A DNA stretch of 64,000 nt, from NCBI GenBank assembly GCA_017549335.1, contig JAFYVB010000004.1, positions 1 through 64,000 on the forward strand. Direction: 5' to 3'. Position 1 is the first letter of the stretch. Every line of letters starts with the position of its first letter. The stretch is from Clostridia bacterium (GTDB lineage Bacteria; Bacillota; Clostridia; Christensenellales; Aristaeellaceae). Both the position numbers and the translations under genes were made by a program. Shown here piece after piece: positions 52,571 through 60,247 of this stretch. The notes below the pieces were generated by a model. That model was not told the origin of the DNA and did not search any database. It worked only from the letters and a program-made list of their open reading frames with translations.

Positions 52571-53875
52571 ATGCAAACCCTTGAGATCCAAAAGAGCGTT
52601 CCTGTCGTTGCCTCCTACGACGTTGTTGTATGCGGCGGCGGCCCTGCGGGCTTTATCGCAGCCATTGCTGCTGCCCGCGAAGGCGCGAAAACGGCGCTGA
52701 TCGAACAGTACGGCTTCCTGGGCGGCATGGCCACCGCAGGCCTTGTGGCGCCTATCAGCGTATTCAGCTACAATAACGCGCTGGTCATCGGCGGCATTCC
52801 GTGGGAATTTATCAAGCGGCTGGAAGAAATGGGCGGCGCGCTCATCGAACAGCCGTTGCATAACGTGGCCTTTGACCCCGAGCTGTACAAGCTTTGCGCC
52901 CAGCGCATGGCCCTGGAGGCAGGCGTGGAACTGTATATGCATTCCTATCTCACGGGCTGCAAGCGGGATAACGGACGCATCACCCATGTGATCATCGAAA
53001 ACAAAAACGGCGCCGAAGCCATTGAAGGCAAGGTATTTATCGATTGCACCGGCGACGGCGATCTGGCGCACATGGCAGAGGTTCCCATGCAGGAAATGCA
53101 CGGAGAGCCCCTCCAGCCCCTTTCCTTCTATTTCTGTCTGGACGGCGTGGATACAAACAGCGAACTGCTCAAATGTATGCATCACAATCAGCAAGGCGTT
53201 AACTGCCACTGCGAGCCCGTCCGCGCAAAAATGCTGGAGCTGAGCCGTCTCATGGAAATGCCCACCTTCGGCGGCCCCTGGTTCTGCACCCTGCTGCGGG
53301 ATGGCTGCGTGACCGTCAATACCACCCGCACCCCCGGCGACGCCTGCAACAACCGCGATTTCACCCGTGCCGAGTGCAAACTGCGGGAGGATATTTTCAC
53401 CCTCGCCGGCATCCTTCGCGACAATTTTGAGGAATTCAGAAACTGCCGCGTATCCTATGCCGCCACGCAGGCGGGCGTTCGCGAAACCCGCCGTATCGTG
53501 GGGCTTCACACCATCACGGCGGAAGAATATCTTTCCGCGCACGAGTATGAGGACAGCATCTCCCGCGGCTGCCATCCCATTGACATTCACAGCAACAATG
53601 TTTATGAGCAGAGCGTTCACTTCCTCAAAACGCCGGCATACGTTCCCTACCGTGCGCTGGTGCCGGTAAATCAGCCCAACCTGCTGGTGGCAGGCCGCTG
53701 TCTGTCCGCCGACCGTCAGGCCTTCGCCTCCCTGCGCGTGCAGGCCAGCGCCATGGGTGCAGGACAGGCCGCAGGCGTTGCCGCTGCCATGAGCGCCGCA
53801 CAGGAAATCGACGTAAAGGACGTGAACGTCCCCGCGCTGCAAAAAACTCTGCGTGACAAAGGCACCGTGATCTAA
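52571..53875 (+). CDS. FAD-dependent oxidoreductase (PF12831-like), second of a tandem pair
   Basis: 434 residues. Same architecture as the previous protein: VVCGGGPAGFIAAIAAAREG, KTALIEQYGFLGGMATAG, KVFIDCTGDGDLAHMA and LLVAGRCLSADRQAFASLRV. It begins 11 bases after the first copy with AAGGAGAA. The two share long aligned stretches (FDPE-YK-AQRM; GGPWF), so they arose by duplication; the loop after GGP(W) and the Cys/His-rich HNQQGVNCHCEP segment differ, which would fit a heteromer or divided substrate use. Confidence 0.85.
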   Translation: MQTLEIQKSVPVVASYDVVVCGGGPAGFIAAIAAAREGAKTALIEQYGFLGGMATAGLVAPISVFSYNNALVIGGIPWEFIKRLEEMGGALIEQPLHNVAFDPELYKLCAQRMALEAGVELYMHSYLTGCKRDNGRITHVIIENKNGAEAIEGKVFIDCTGDGDLAHMAEVPMQEMHGEPLQPLSFYFCLDGVDTNSELLKCMHHNQQGVNCHCEPVRAKMLELSRLMEMPTFGGPWFCTLLRDGCVTVNTTRTPGDACNNRDFTRAECKLREDIFTLAGILRDNFEEFRNCRVSYAATQAGVRETRRIVGLHTITAEEYLSAHEYEDSISRGCHPIDIHSNNVYEQSVHFLKTPAYVPYRALVPVNQPNLLVAGRCLSADRQAFASLRVQASAMGAGQAAGVAAAMSAAQEIDVKDVNVPALQKTLRDKGTVI

Positions 53876-53888
53876 AGGAGGACAACCC

Positions 53889-54770
53889 ATGAAAGCCCTT
53901 GGTCTTTACCGCGTCAAAACAGACCTTTTCCCCATCAGCGAGATCCTGCACATGATTAAAAAGACGGGATTTGACTATATTGCCGCCTCCAGCCCCGCCC
54001 AGCTGACCGATGACGCCCCGGACGGCTTCCTGCAGACGGCCAAAAAACTGAATCTGCCCATCGACAACGTGCATCTTTCAGGCCCGCGCACCAGCACCAT
54101 CTGGTATCCGGGAAATGAAGGCGACGAAATCGTGGAGCGTTACTGCCGCGAAATCGATATTTCCCTCAATGCAGGCGTAAAGCAGGGCGTCGTCCATGTG
54201 ACGTGGGGACTTGAAACGCCGCCGCTGAACGATCTGGGCGTGGAGCGGCTCAAGCGCATCATCGCCCATGCCGAAAAAACGGGCTTTGTCATTGGCTTTG
54301 AAAATTCCGTGAGCCTGCCCCATTATGAAGCAGTATTCGATCACATCCAGTCCGATGCCGTGCGCTTCACCTTTGACTCCGGCCACTGGAATGAATTCTG
54401 CCGTGACGCGGACATCTACCGCCGCTACAACGATCTGATGATCATCACCCACCTGAACGACAACGACGGCGTACACGATATGCACGTGATCCCCTTTGAC
54501 GGCTGCTGCGATTACGCCCTCCTCGCCCCCTATCTCAAGCGTATGGATCGACTGACCTTCGAGGTCTCCGGCCTTGGCACGCGCCGCTATCCCCAGGAAG
54601 AAGCCGTTCTCCGCGAAAACATGAAGGGCATGGCGATCTACGGAAACGAAGACTTCCTGCGCATCCGCGGAAGCGAAGTGGATTTGTACTCCTGTCTGGA
54701 TTACGAAGGATATCTGGATCGGCTGATGCAGGCCGCGAAGAAGCTGAGAAAGATGATCGAAGAAGCATAA
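53889..54770 (+). CDS. Sugar phosphate isomerase/epimerase-type TIM barrel
   Basis: 293 residues of the xylose isomerase-like (AP endonuclease 2) fold. Metal-ligand segments expected at strand ends are visible: HVTWGLETPP, IGFENSVSLP (Glu), FTFDSGHWNEFC (Asp/His), ITHLNDNDGVHDMH (His/Asp) and LTFEVSG (Glu). ATG 53889 behind AAAGGAGG. Third gene of the FAD oxidoreductase operon, followed by a terminator. Probably isomerises or epimerises a product of the two oxidoreductases. Confidence 0.83.
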   Translation: MKALGLYRVKTDLFPISEILHMIKKTGFDYIAASSPAQLTDDAPDGFLQTAKKLNLPIDNVHLSGPRTSTIWYPGNEGDEIVERYCREIDISLNAGVKQGVVHVTWGLETPPLNDLGVERLKRIIAHAEKTGFVIGFENSVSLPHYEAVFDHIQSDAVRFTFDSGHWNEFCRDADIYRRYNDLMIITHLNDNDGVHDMHVIPFDGCCDYALLAPYLKRMDRLTFEVSGLGTRRYPQEEAVLRENMKGMAIYGNEDFLRIRGSEVDLYSCLDYEGYLDRLMQAAKKLRKMIEEA

Positions 54771-54774
54771 CGCC

Positions 54775-54807
54775 AAAAACAGGACGGAAATCCGTCCTGT
54801 TTTTTTA
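54775..54807. terminator. Bidirectional terminator
   Basis: AAACAGGACGGA (54777-54788 approximately) and TCCGTCCTGTTT (54791-54802), T-rich on both sides. Confidence 0.85.
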
Positions 54808-54808
54808 C

Positions 54809-55078
54809 CTATTTTGACCAAATCATCGCTTCCGCTATGATTCTCACTCCTAAAGAAAAGCCGTCACAAAACGCCTGTTCATTCCTCAGCGTATCATATT
54901 CTTCCGCACAATCGCAGTATCGGCTGAATATCTCTTGCGTTTCTTCATTCACCTTTGCTTTCAGTTTTTCAGCATTGCGGTTCATCAATTCTTCCAGCTC
55001 TTTGATCTGCTTTTTCTCATCGGTTATCGACGCTGACTGCAATATCCCATTCCAAAACTGCTTAATAATTGGGGACAT
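54809..55078 (-). CDS. Small helical protein, DUF6809-like
   Basis: 89 residues, predicted helical with a charged first half (DEKKQIKELEELMNRNAEKL) and EQAFCDGFSLGVRIIAEAM at the end, which resembles DUF6809-type proteins of clostridia. ATG 55078 is chosen from AAGGAGGTGCC; the frame runs on to 55111 without need. It is divergent from a small XRE regulator across an inverted pair of operators. Function unknown. Confidence 0.68.
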   Translation of the reverse strand: MSPIIKQFWNGILQSASITDEKKQIKELEELMNRNAEKLKAKVNEETQEIFSRYCDCAEEYDTLRNEQAFCDGFSLGVRIIAEAMIWSK

Positions 55079-55091
55079 AGGCACCTCCTTT

Positions 55092-55110
55092 TGACATCTT
55101 GTGAATGTCA
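55092..55110. promoter_or_regulatory. Operator copy 1 between DUF6809 and XRE genes
   Basis: TGACATCTTGTGAATGTCA: a TGACA-N9-TGTCA palindrome. Its reverse complement matches copy 2 at nearly every base. It directly abuts the DUF6809 ribosome site. Confidence 0.6.
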
Positions 55111-55144
55111 TTTATAGCATCAATATACCATATAATCTAATCAT

Positions 55145-55163
55145 TGACAAGCACAAAATGTCA
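55145..55163. promoter_or_regulatory. Operator copy 2 between DUF6809 and XRE genes
   Basis: TGACAAGCACAAAATGTCA: a TGACA-N9-TGTCA palindrome abutting the XRE gene ribosome site AAAAGGAG, in inverted orientation to copy 1. Confidence 0.6.
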
Positions 55164-55178
55164 AAAGGAGTCAAAGTA

Positions 55179-55418
55179 ATGTTTATTAACAAATCCAAGG
55201 ACGGTCTTAACAACCTGTGCGGCAAGAAAATAGCAGCTCTGCGCACAGCTGAAAAGCTATCCCAAAGAGAATTGGCTGACAAAATGCAGCTGGTTGGCAT
55301 TGACATTGACAAGAACGCTATTCAGCGCATCGAAAGCGGCAAACGCTTTGTTACCGATATTGAGATCGTTGCGTTTGCTAAAATTTTTAACACCTCCATC
55401 AACACCCTTCTTCTGTGA
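55179..55418 (+). CDS. XRE-family regulator, divergent from the DUF6809 gene
   Basis: 79 residues. Helix-turn-helix at about 20-45 (KIAALRTAEKLSQRELADKM) with the rest typical: NAIQRIESGKRFVTDIEIVA. ATG 55179 is preceded by AAAAGGAG. It probably binds the two 19-bp operators in the 100-bp intergenic region and controls both genes. Ends at a terminator, so it is monocistronic. Confidence 0.88.
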   Translation: MFINKSKDGLNNLCGKKIAALRTAEKLSQRELADKMQLVGIDIDKNAIQRIESGKRFVTDIEIVAFAKIFNTSINTLLL

Positions 55419-55424
55419 CTTAAA

Positions 55425-55455
55425 AATCCTCGCCCAAATGCGGGGATTCTTTTTC
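55425..55455 (+). terminator. Terminator of the XRE gene
   Basis: AATCCTCGC and GCGGGGATT arms, then CTTTTT. Confidence 0.75.
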
Positions 55456-55481
55456 ATTATTCAGCAATAAAGCCCAACAGG

Positions 55482-55510
55482 TTGTATCCACAGGCAGAGC
55501 ATGATATAAT
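55482..55510 (+). promoter_or_regulatory. Promoter of the redox operon
   Basis: TTGTAT (55482-55487), 17 bases, TATAAT (55505-55510) with TGA extended -10. Confidence 0.7.
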
Positions 55511-55544
55511 ATTTACGTTTTAAATTTGCAGGGAGGGCTATGCA

Positions 55545-55739
55545 TTGGATAAAAATCAAACCAAAGGGATGACGCCCTATCCGGAAAAAGATTTACCCCG
55601 CGGCGTGGGCAAAACCGTGCGCCGTGTGTGTATTGCGCTTGCCGTTCTTCTGATCGTGCTGGGGATCCTCAACGGCGGGCTGTGGGACGTACTGGTCAAG
55701 GCCGTCAATATCTGCACGGAGTGCATCGGCCTTGGCTGA
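55545..55739 (+). CDS. CD1871A-type small CxxC membrane protein
   Basis: 64 residues. One hydrophobic span (VCIALAVLLIVLGILNGG) followed by the hallmark KAVNICTECIGLG, a CxxC close to the C-terminus. TTG 55545 is the start (GGGAGGG seven bases upstream); a nearby ATG at 55540 would stop after ten codons. It overlaps the next gene by 8 bp. Such peptides precede membrane polyferredoxins in many clostridia and may be thiol-redox partners; this is a family-level inference. Confidence 0.82.
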   Translation: MDKNQTKGMTPYPEKDLPRGVGKTVRRVCIALAVLLIVLGILNGGLWDVLVKAVNICTECIGLG

Positions 55740-57144
55740 AAAACGATTTTTGCTTCCGAAGCGCCGACTGATCCAGCTGTATGCGGCGCTTTTGTACAAC
55801 GCCCACGCCAAAGGCTTCATAAAAGGAGAAATTTACACCGGCCCTGTCAAGGCGGTATGCGTGCCGGGGCTCAACTGCTATTCCTGCCCGGGCGCCGTGA
55901 GCGCCTGTCCTTTGGGCAGCTTGCAAAATGCACTGGCCTCCAGCGGAAAGCGCGCGCCGTATTATGCCATCGGTATCCTACTGCTGTTTGGAATCATTCT
56001 TGGACGCACAGTGTGCGGATATCTGTGTCCCATCGGGCTTTTTCAGGAGCTTTTGCATAAAATTCCCGTACCCAAGCTGAAAAAAAGCCGCTTTACGCGG
56101 GCGCTTTCAGGACTGAAGTATGGAATTCTGATCATTCTGGTCATCCTCATCCCCCTTTGGATGGGCTTTAAGGATTATCCGCTGCCGGCGTTCTGTAAAT
56201 ACATCTGTCCCGCCGGCACGCTGCAGGGCGCAGTGGGCTTGCTGGCGCATCCCGCCAACACCGGTCTTTATCCCATGTTGGGCGCGCTGTTTGCAAGCAA
56301 AATGACCATCCTGATCCTGCTTGCGCTGGTCTGTATGTTTGTATACCGCGCATTCTGCCGTTTTTTGTGTCCCCTGGGCGCGATCTACGGGCTGTTCGCA
56401 CGGTTTGCGGTGATCGGTGTAAAGGTGGATCGCAGCGCCTGTGTGCATTGCGGAAAATGCCTGCGAAAATGCGAAATGGATATCCGCCACGTGGGCGATC
56501 ATGAATGCATCCAGTGCGGCGAGTGCATTGACGTTTGTCCCGTCAACGCCATCTCGCTGAAAGCGGGAAAAATCACGCTGCGGGAAAAAGCATCCGAAAA
56601 GAAGAAAAACGCCTTCCTTTGGCCCGTTCTTGTATGCATCCTGCTGATCCTCTTTATTTTTGTAAATTGGCCGGATAAAAAAACGGAAGAACCCATCGTT
56701 CCCCTTGAAACGGGTTATGAAATCGGCATGCGTGCGCCCGCCTTCACCGTGCCCTGCTATGACGGCGCCGCCTACGATTCGCAGGCGGCTCTGGGCAAGG
56801 TGCAGGTTATCAATTTCTGGGCCACGTGGTGCGGCCCTTGCGTCAAGGAACTGCCTTATTTTGAGGAGATCCGCCAAAAGTACGGCGATCACGTGAGCAT
56901 CGCTGCCATTCATTCCAGCCTTGTAACCGAGGACGTTGCGGCATATGTGGCTTCTCTCCCCTATGCCTTTGACTTTGCTCTGGACGAAACAGGCAGCGTG
57001 ATCACCTCCTTCGGCGGCTCCACGCTTTTGCCTCATACCGTAGTGCTGGATCAAAACGGAACGGTCATCTATAACCAAACCGGCTCGGTTACCTATGAGC
57101 AGCTTGAAGCCATCATTCTTCCCTGTCTGGAGGCGAAAAGGTGA
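55732..57144 (+). CDS. Membrane polyferredoxin (NapH-like) fused to a TlpA/redoxin thioredoxin domain
   Basis: 470 residues. N-terminal membrane part with repeated CxxxC/P motifs: YSCPGAVSACP, GYLCPIGLFQE, KYICPAGTLQG and RFLCPLGAIYG. Two [4Fe-4S] ferredoxin clusters follow: CVHCGKCLRKC and CIQCGECIDVCP (about 230-275). Then one membrane helix (about 292-310) and a thioredoxin-like domain (about 325-470) with NFWATWCGPCVKELP. Electrons could pass from the membrane iron-sulphur module to an extracytoplasmic disulphide. TTG start 55732 overlapping the upstream stop. Overlaps the next gene by 4 bp. Confidence 0.87.
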   Translation: MAEKRFLLPKRRLIQLYAALLYNAHAKGFIKGEIYTGPVKAVCVPGLNCYSCPGAVSACPLGSLQNALASSGKRAPYYAIGILLLFGIILGRTVCGYLCPIGLFQELLHKIPVPKLKKSRFTRALSGLKYGILIILVILIPLWMGFKDYPLPAFCKYICPAGTLQGAVGLLAHPANTGLYPMLGALFASKMTILILLALVCMFVYRAFCRFLCPLGAIYGLFARFAVIGVKVDRSACVHCGKCLRKCEMDIRHVGDHECIQCGECIDVCPVNAISLKAGKITLREKASEKKKNAFLWPVLVCILLILFIFVNWPDKKTEEPIVPLETGYEIGMRAPAFTVPCYDGAAYDSQAALGKVQVINFWATWCGPCVKELPYFEEIRQKYGDHVSIAAIHSSLVTEDVAAYVASLPYAFDFALDETGSVITSFGGSTLLPHTVVLDQNGTVIYNQTGSVTYEQLEAIILPCLEAKR

Positions 57145-58304
57145 ATTACCGCAAGGATAAGTACGGAAACCTTCTTTCTGTGCTGGGCTTTGGCTGTATG
57201 CGTCTTCCCGCAGACAAAAACGAGGCCGAGCGCGAGATCGCAGCCGCCTGCGCAGCGGGGATCAACTATTTCGATACGGCGTACATCTACCCCGGCAATG
57301 AAAGCCTGCTGGGCGATATCCTGCACAAAAACGGGCTGCGGGAAAAGGTGTATATCGCAACGAAGCTGCCCCATTATCTGATCAAGAGCAAAGACGGGCT
57401 TGAAAAGATGTTCTGCGAAGAGCTCAAACGGCTCCGTACCGACCACGTGGATTATTATCTGATGCATATGCTTTCCGATATCGAAGCATGGAACCGTCTG
57501 CGCGGTCTGGGCATTGAACAGTGGCTTGAAGAGAAAAAGCAAAGCGGCGCCATCCGTCAGGTGGGCTTTTCCTATCACGGAAACACCGAAATGTTCTGCC
57601 GCATTGCGGACGCCTATCCCTGGGACATGTGCATGATCCAGTACAACTACATGGACGAGCACTCGCAGGCGGGGCGAAAGGGACTGGAATATGCCGCCGG
57701 AAAAGGCCTGCCGGTGATGATCATGGAGCCGCTGCGGGGCGGCAGGCTTGTCAGGCGCCTGCCTGAGGAAGCAAACCGCATCTTCAAAGAATATGCCGTC
57801 CGCCGCACGCCCGCCGAATGGGCGCTTCGCTGGCTGTGGGATCAAAAAGAAGTCACCTGCGTGCTTTCGGGTATGAACAGCAGTGAAATGCTGGCGGAAA
57901 ACATAAAAACCGCCTGCGAAGCAAAGGCCGGCGATATGACCAAGGCCGACCTGAAAATGCTGGAGCAGGTGGTGGCGGCGATCAACGCCAAAATGAAAGT
58001 GGGCTGCACGGGCTGCTCCTACTGTATGCCCTGCCCCATGCACGTGGATATTCCCGGCACTTTTTCCGCCTATAACGCCTATCACGCGGAAAGCAAATTC
58101 TGGGCGGTCATCGACTATATCAAATGCACCGCGCTTCGCAGAACGTCAACGGCTGCATCCAACTGCATCGGCTGCGGCAAATGTGAAAAGCATTGCCCCC
58201 AGGGGATCGAAATCCGCAAAGAGCTGAAGTGCGCGCAGAAAAACCTTGAAAATCTCCCCTACCGCACCTTCCGCAAAATCGTTCAAAAATTCAAGCTTTT
58301 CTGA
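57141..58304 (+). CDS. Aldo/keto reductase with C-terminal ferredoxin domain
   Basis: 387 residues. AKR barrel with GFGCMRLP, INYFDTAYIYPGNE (catalytic Asp-Tyr), ATKLPHYL (Lys) and LMHMLSD; the C-terminal about 100 residues hold CTGCSYCMPCP and CIGCGKCEKHCPQ, ligands for two [4Fe-4S] clusters. Common in anaerobes, with an electron carrier in place of, or beside, NAD(P)H. GTG start 57141 overlaps the previous stop. Substrate unknown; coupling to the membrane polyferredoxin upstream is likely. Confidence 0.9.
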   Translation: MNYRKDKYGNLLSVLGFGCMRLPADKNEAEREIAAACAAGINYFDTAYIYPGNESLLGDILHKNGLREKVYIATKLPHYLIKSKDGLEKMFCEELKRLRTDHVDYYLMHMLSDIEAWNRLRGLGIEQWLEEKKQSGAIRQVGFSYHGNTEMFCRIADAYPWDMCMIQYNYMDEHSQAGRKGLEYAAGKGLPVMIMEPLRGGRLVRRLPEEANRIFKEYAVRRTPAEWALRWLWDQKEVTCVLSGMNSSEMLAENIKTACEAKAGDMTKADLKMLEQVVAAINAKMKVGCTGCSYCMPCPMHVDIPGTFSAYNAYHAESKFWAVIDYIKCTALRRTSTAASNCIGCGKCEKHCPQGIEIRKELKCAQKNLENLPYRTFRKIVQKFKLF

Positions 58305-58322
58305 TGCAAAGGAGACAGAAAA

Positions 58323-59045
58323 ATGATTCTGTATTATGTACGCCACGGAGATCCCACCTATGTTCCCGATGAGCTGACCCCGCTGGGACACCGTCAGGCG
58401 GAGGCCGTCGCCCGCCGCATTGCCCGCCATGGCATTGACAGGATTTATTCTTCCACCTCCGTCCGTGCATACGAAACGGCGCAGCCGCTCGGTGAGATCC
58501 TCAAAAAAGAGATCACGCAGATGGATTGGTGCAACGAAAAGTACGCCTACAACGATACGGCTGTTTTCGATGAGAACGGCAAGAAATGGTGGGCCATGGA
58601 CTATATGCCCATCCGCCGCGTGTTTGCCGGCGAAAAATGCCGCCGTTTGGGCAGCGAATGGTATGAGCATCCTGAGCTTTCCCCGTGGCGCGACCAGTTC
58701 AAGGCTGCCATGGAGCGCGTAAACCGCGAAACCGATGCGTGGATGCGGGAGCTGGGCTATGAGCATGACCGGGAAGCGGGGTTGTATCACGTGGTGCGCG
58801 ATAACCCCGAGCGCATTGCGCTGTTTGCCCATGCCGGGTTTGGCAGGATCTTTTTGAGCAGCCTCCTGGATATTTCCTATCCCGAAATCTCCCTGCACAC
58901 CGATATGGGGCACACGGGCGTTACGGTGATCGAGTTTATCGAACGCGAAGGTGTGTGCATGCCGCGGATGCTGACCTATTCCAACGACGCGCACATCTAT
59001 GAGGATAACCTCCCCACCCATTACAACCACCGCGTATTCATTTAA
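58323..59045 (+). CDS. Histidine phosphatase family protein
   Basis: 240 residues. RHG motif in LYYVRHGDPTY, a second catalytic His in LFAHAGFGRI, and RIYSSTSVRAYETAQPL. Member of the phosphoglycerate mutase-like superfamily with an unusual mid-domain insertion (CNEKYAYNDTAVFDENGKKWW). Substrate unknown. Eighteen bases after the AKR gene, so within the operon. Confidence 0.87.
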   Translation: MILYYVRHGDPTYVPDELTPLGHRQAEAVARRIARHGIDRIYSSTSVRAYETAQPLGEILKKEITQMDWCNEKYAYNDTAVFDENGKKWWAMDYMPIRRVFAGEKCRRLGSEWYEHPELSPWRDQFKAAMERVNRETDAWMRELGYEHDREAGLYHVVRDNPERIALFAHAGFGRIFLSSLLDISYPEISLHTDMGHTGVTVIEFIEREGVCMPRMLTYSNDAHIYEDNLPTHYNHRVFI

Positions 59046-59054
59046 GGAGGGCGT

Positions 59055-59465
59055 ATGGTCAGGCCAATCATGCACGATCCCCTGTTTTTATCCCAGCCCA
59101 GCCAAAGCGCATCCGCTGCGGATCTTTCCGTTCTGACCGATCTGGTGGATACGCTGATGTACCACCGCAAGGGCTGTGTGGGAATGGCCGCCAATATGAT
59201 CGGCGTCCGCAAGCGCATCATCGCCTTTGACGATGCCGGCATGATCAAAACCATGCTGAATCCCGAGATCATCGCCAAAAGCGGCGAATACGAAGCCGAG
59301 GAAGGCTGTCTTTCCCTGATGGGCACGCGCAAAACCAAACGCTACGAAAAAATAACCGTGCGCTTTGACAATGCCTTCGGTCAGAAACAAACGCAGCAAT
59401 TCTCCGGCTGGACGGCGCAGATCATTCAGCATGAGATCGATCACTGCAACGGCATTCTTATATAA
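59055..59465 (+). CDS. def: Peptide deformylase
   Basis: 136 residues, the short form. Motif 1 is degenerate (GCVGMAANMIG instead of GxGLAAxQ), motif 2 EEGCLSLMG and motif 3 QHEIDHCNG carry the metal Cys and two His plus the catalytic Glu. It removes formyl groups from N-terminal Met. AAGGAGG precedes ATG 59055. The relaxed motif 1 (Asn for Gln) suggests a paralogue or altered specificity. Confidence 0.88.
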   Translation: MVRPIMHDPLFLSQPSQSASAADLSVLTDLVDTLMYHRKGCVGMAANMIGVRKRIIAFDDAGMIKTMLNPEIIAKSGEYEAEEGCLSLMGTRKTKRYEKITVRFDNAFGQKQTQQFSGWTAQIIQHEIDHCNGILI

Positions 59466-59475
59466 GTACTTCTTT

Positions 59476-59502
59476 TCCCCCGCCATCCGGCGGGGATTTT
59501 TA
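59476..59502 (+). terminator. Terminator of the redox operon
   Basis: CCCCGCC and GGCGGGG arms around ATCC, then ATTTTTA. Confidence 0.85.
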
Positions 59503-59503
59503 C

Positions 59504-59533
59504 TTGACACGGGATTTTTATTCACGATATAAT
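59504..59533 (+). promoter_or_regulatory. Promoter of the split amidase gene
   Basis: TTGACA (59504-59509), 18 bases, TATAAT (59528-59533). Confidence 0.78.
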
Positions 59534-59573
59534 AAAAAATGGTGTATTATTACAAAAGACAAGGATGATGCCC

Positions 59574-60212
59574 GTGAAACGACTGGTGATTCTGGTTCTG
59601 GCTCTGCTGTGTATCCTTGGATGCGCAAATGCCAAGAATGACGATATCAAGGCAACCGTCACCGCCCACAAGGTGAACTTTTCCTTCAAGCTCAGCGGCG
59701 AAAATTTCGCATACGTGGAAGTGAAGACCGACAGCGACGTAGGCCGGCAGCTGCTTTACAGCAAGAACGGGCAATTCTCAGGCTCCTGTGCGCTGCCCAA
59801 CTGCTATGATCAGCAGCGCCTTGTCATCAATGTGATGCGCATCAGCGGCAAGCACGTGTATCAGTACGTGGGAAAAACCGTCAAAGCCAAGGATCCCGGC
59901 ACTGCCGCGAAGCAGGATAAATCCGTGGACAGCGAGAGCAAGGCACGGAACGTAAAGATCACCATGGGCGAAAAGGGCTTTGATTATTCCTTCCGCGCCG
60001 TGGGACGCTCCGAAGTTTTCATGTCCGTCAGGGCTGCGCAGGAAACCCACATGATCCGCCTGTATGCCGGGCCCAACTTCACCTATTCGGGACACGTGGA
60101 TCTTCCCCTGTGTTTTCCCGATGATTCCGTCAAAATCGAACTGCTCACCGTAAACAGCAGTATAACGCTCTATGAGGGGTATCACCGCACGGTAATCCCC
60201 CCCCCCCCGTAA
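59574..60212 (+). CDS. Amidase gene, upstream part: signal sequence and two beta-domain repeats, cut by C12 frameshift
   Basis: 212 residues from GTG 59574 (AAGGA eight bases upstream; ATG at 59565 is an alternative but too close to it). N-terminus KRLVILVLALLCILGCANAK is a signal sequence with a possible lipobox ILGC. Two homologous about 80-residue beta domains follow (VNFSFKLSGENFAYVEVKTD... and FDYSFRAVGRSEVFMSVRAA...). The frame then enters C12 (60197-60208) and ends IPPPP-stop at 60210. The downstream amidase domain is in the third frame, so this product is domain-less. In C10 or C13 the two would be joined. Confidence 0.8.
   Translation: MKRLVILVLALLCILGCANAKNDDIKATVTAHKVNFSFKLSGENFAYVEVKTDSDVGRQLLYSKNGQFSGSCALPNCYDQQRLVINVMRISGKHVYQYVGKTVKAKDPGTAAKQDKSVDSESKARNVKITMGEKGFDYSFRAVGRSEVFMSVRAAQETHMIRLYAGPNFTYSGHVDLPLCFPDDSVKIELLTVNSSITLYEGYHRTVIPPPP
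60197..60208 (+). repeat. C12 homopolymer at the frameshift junction
   Basis: Twelve cytosines. Upstream frame: ATC (60195-60197) then 11 C left before GTA at 60209; 9 or 12 are needed to keep frame. So C10 or C13 give one protein with a Pro3-Pro4 linker, and C11, C12 do not. Confidence 0.95.
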
Positions 60213-60247
60213 CTTCGGAAAAAAACGAATCAGGCCGCCTCAAGGGC

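Noticed and set aside
55540..55572. ATG at 55540 as the start of the CxxC peptide
   Set aside because: It is in another frame and stops after ten codons; TTG 55545 has the right spacing to GGGAGGG and gives the conserved protein.
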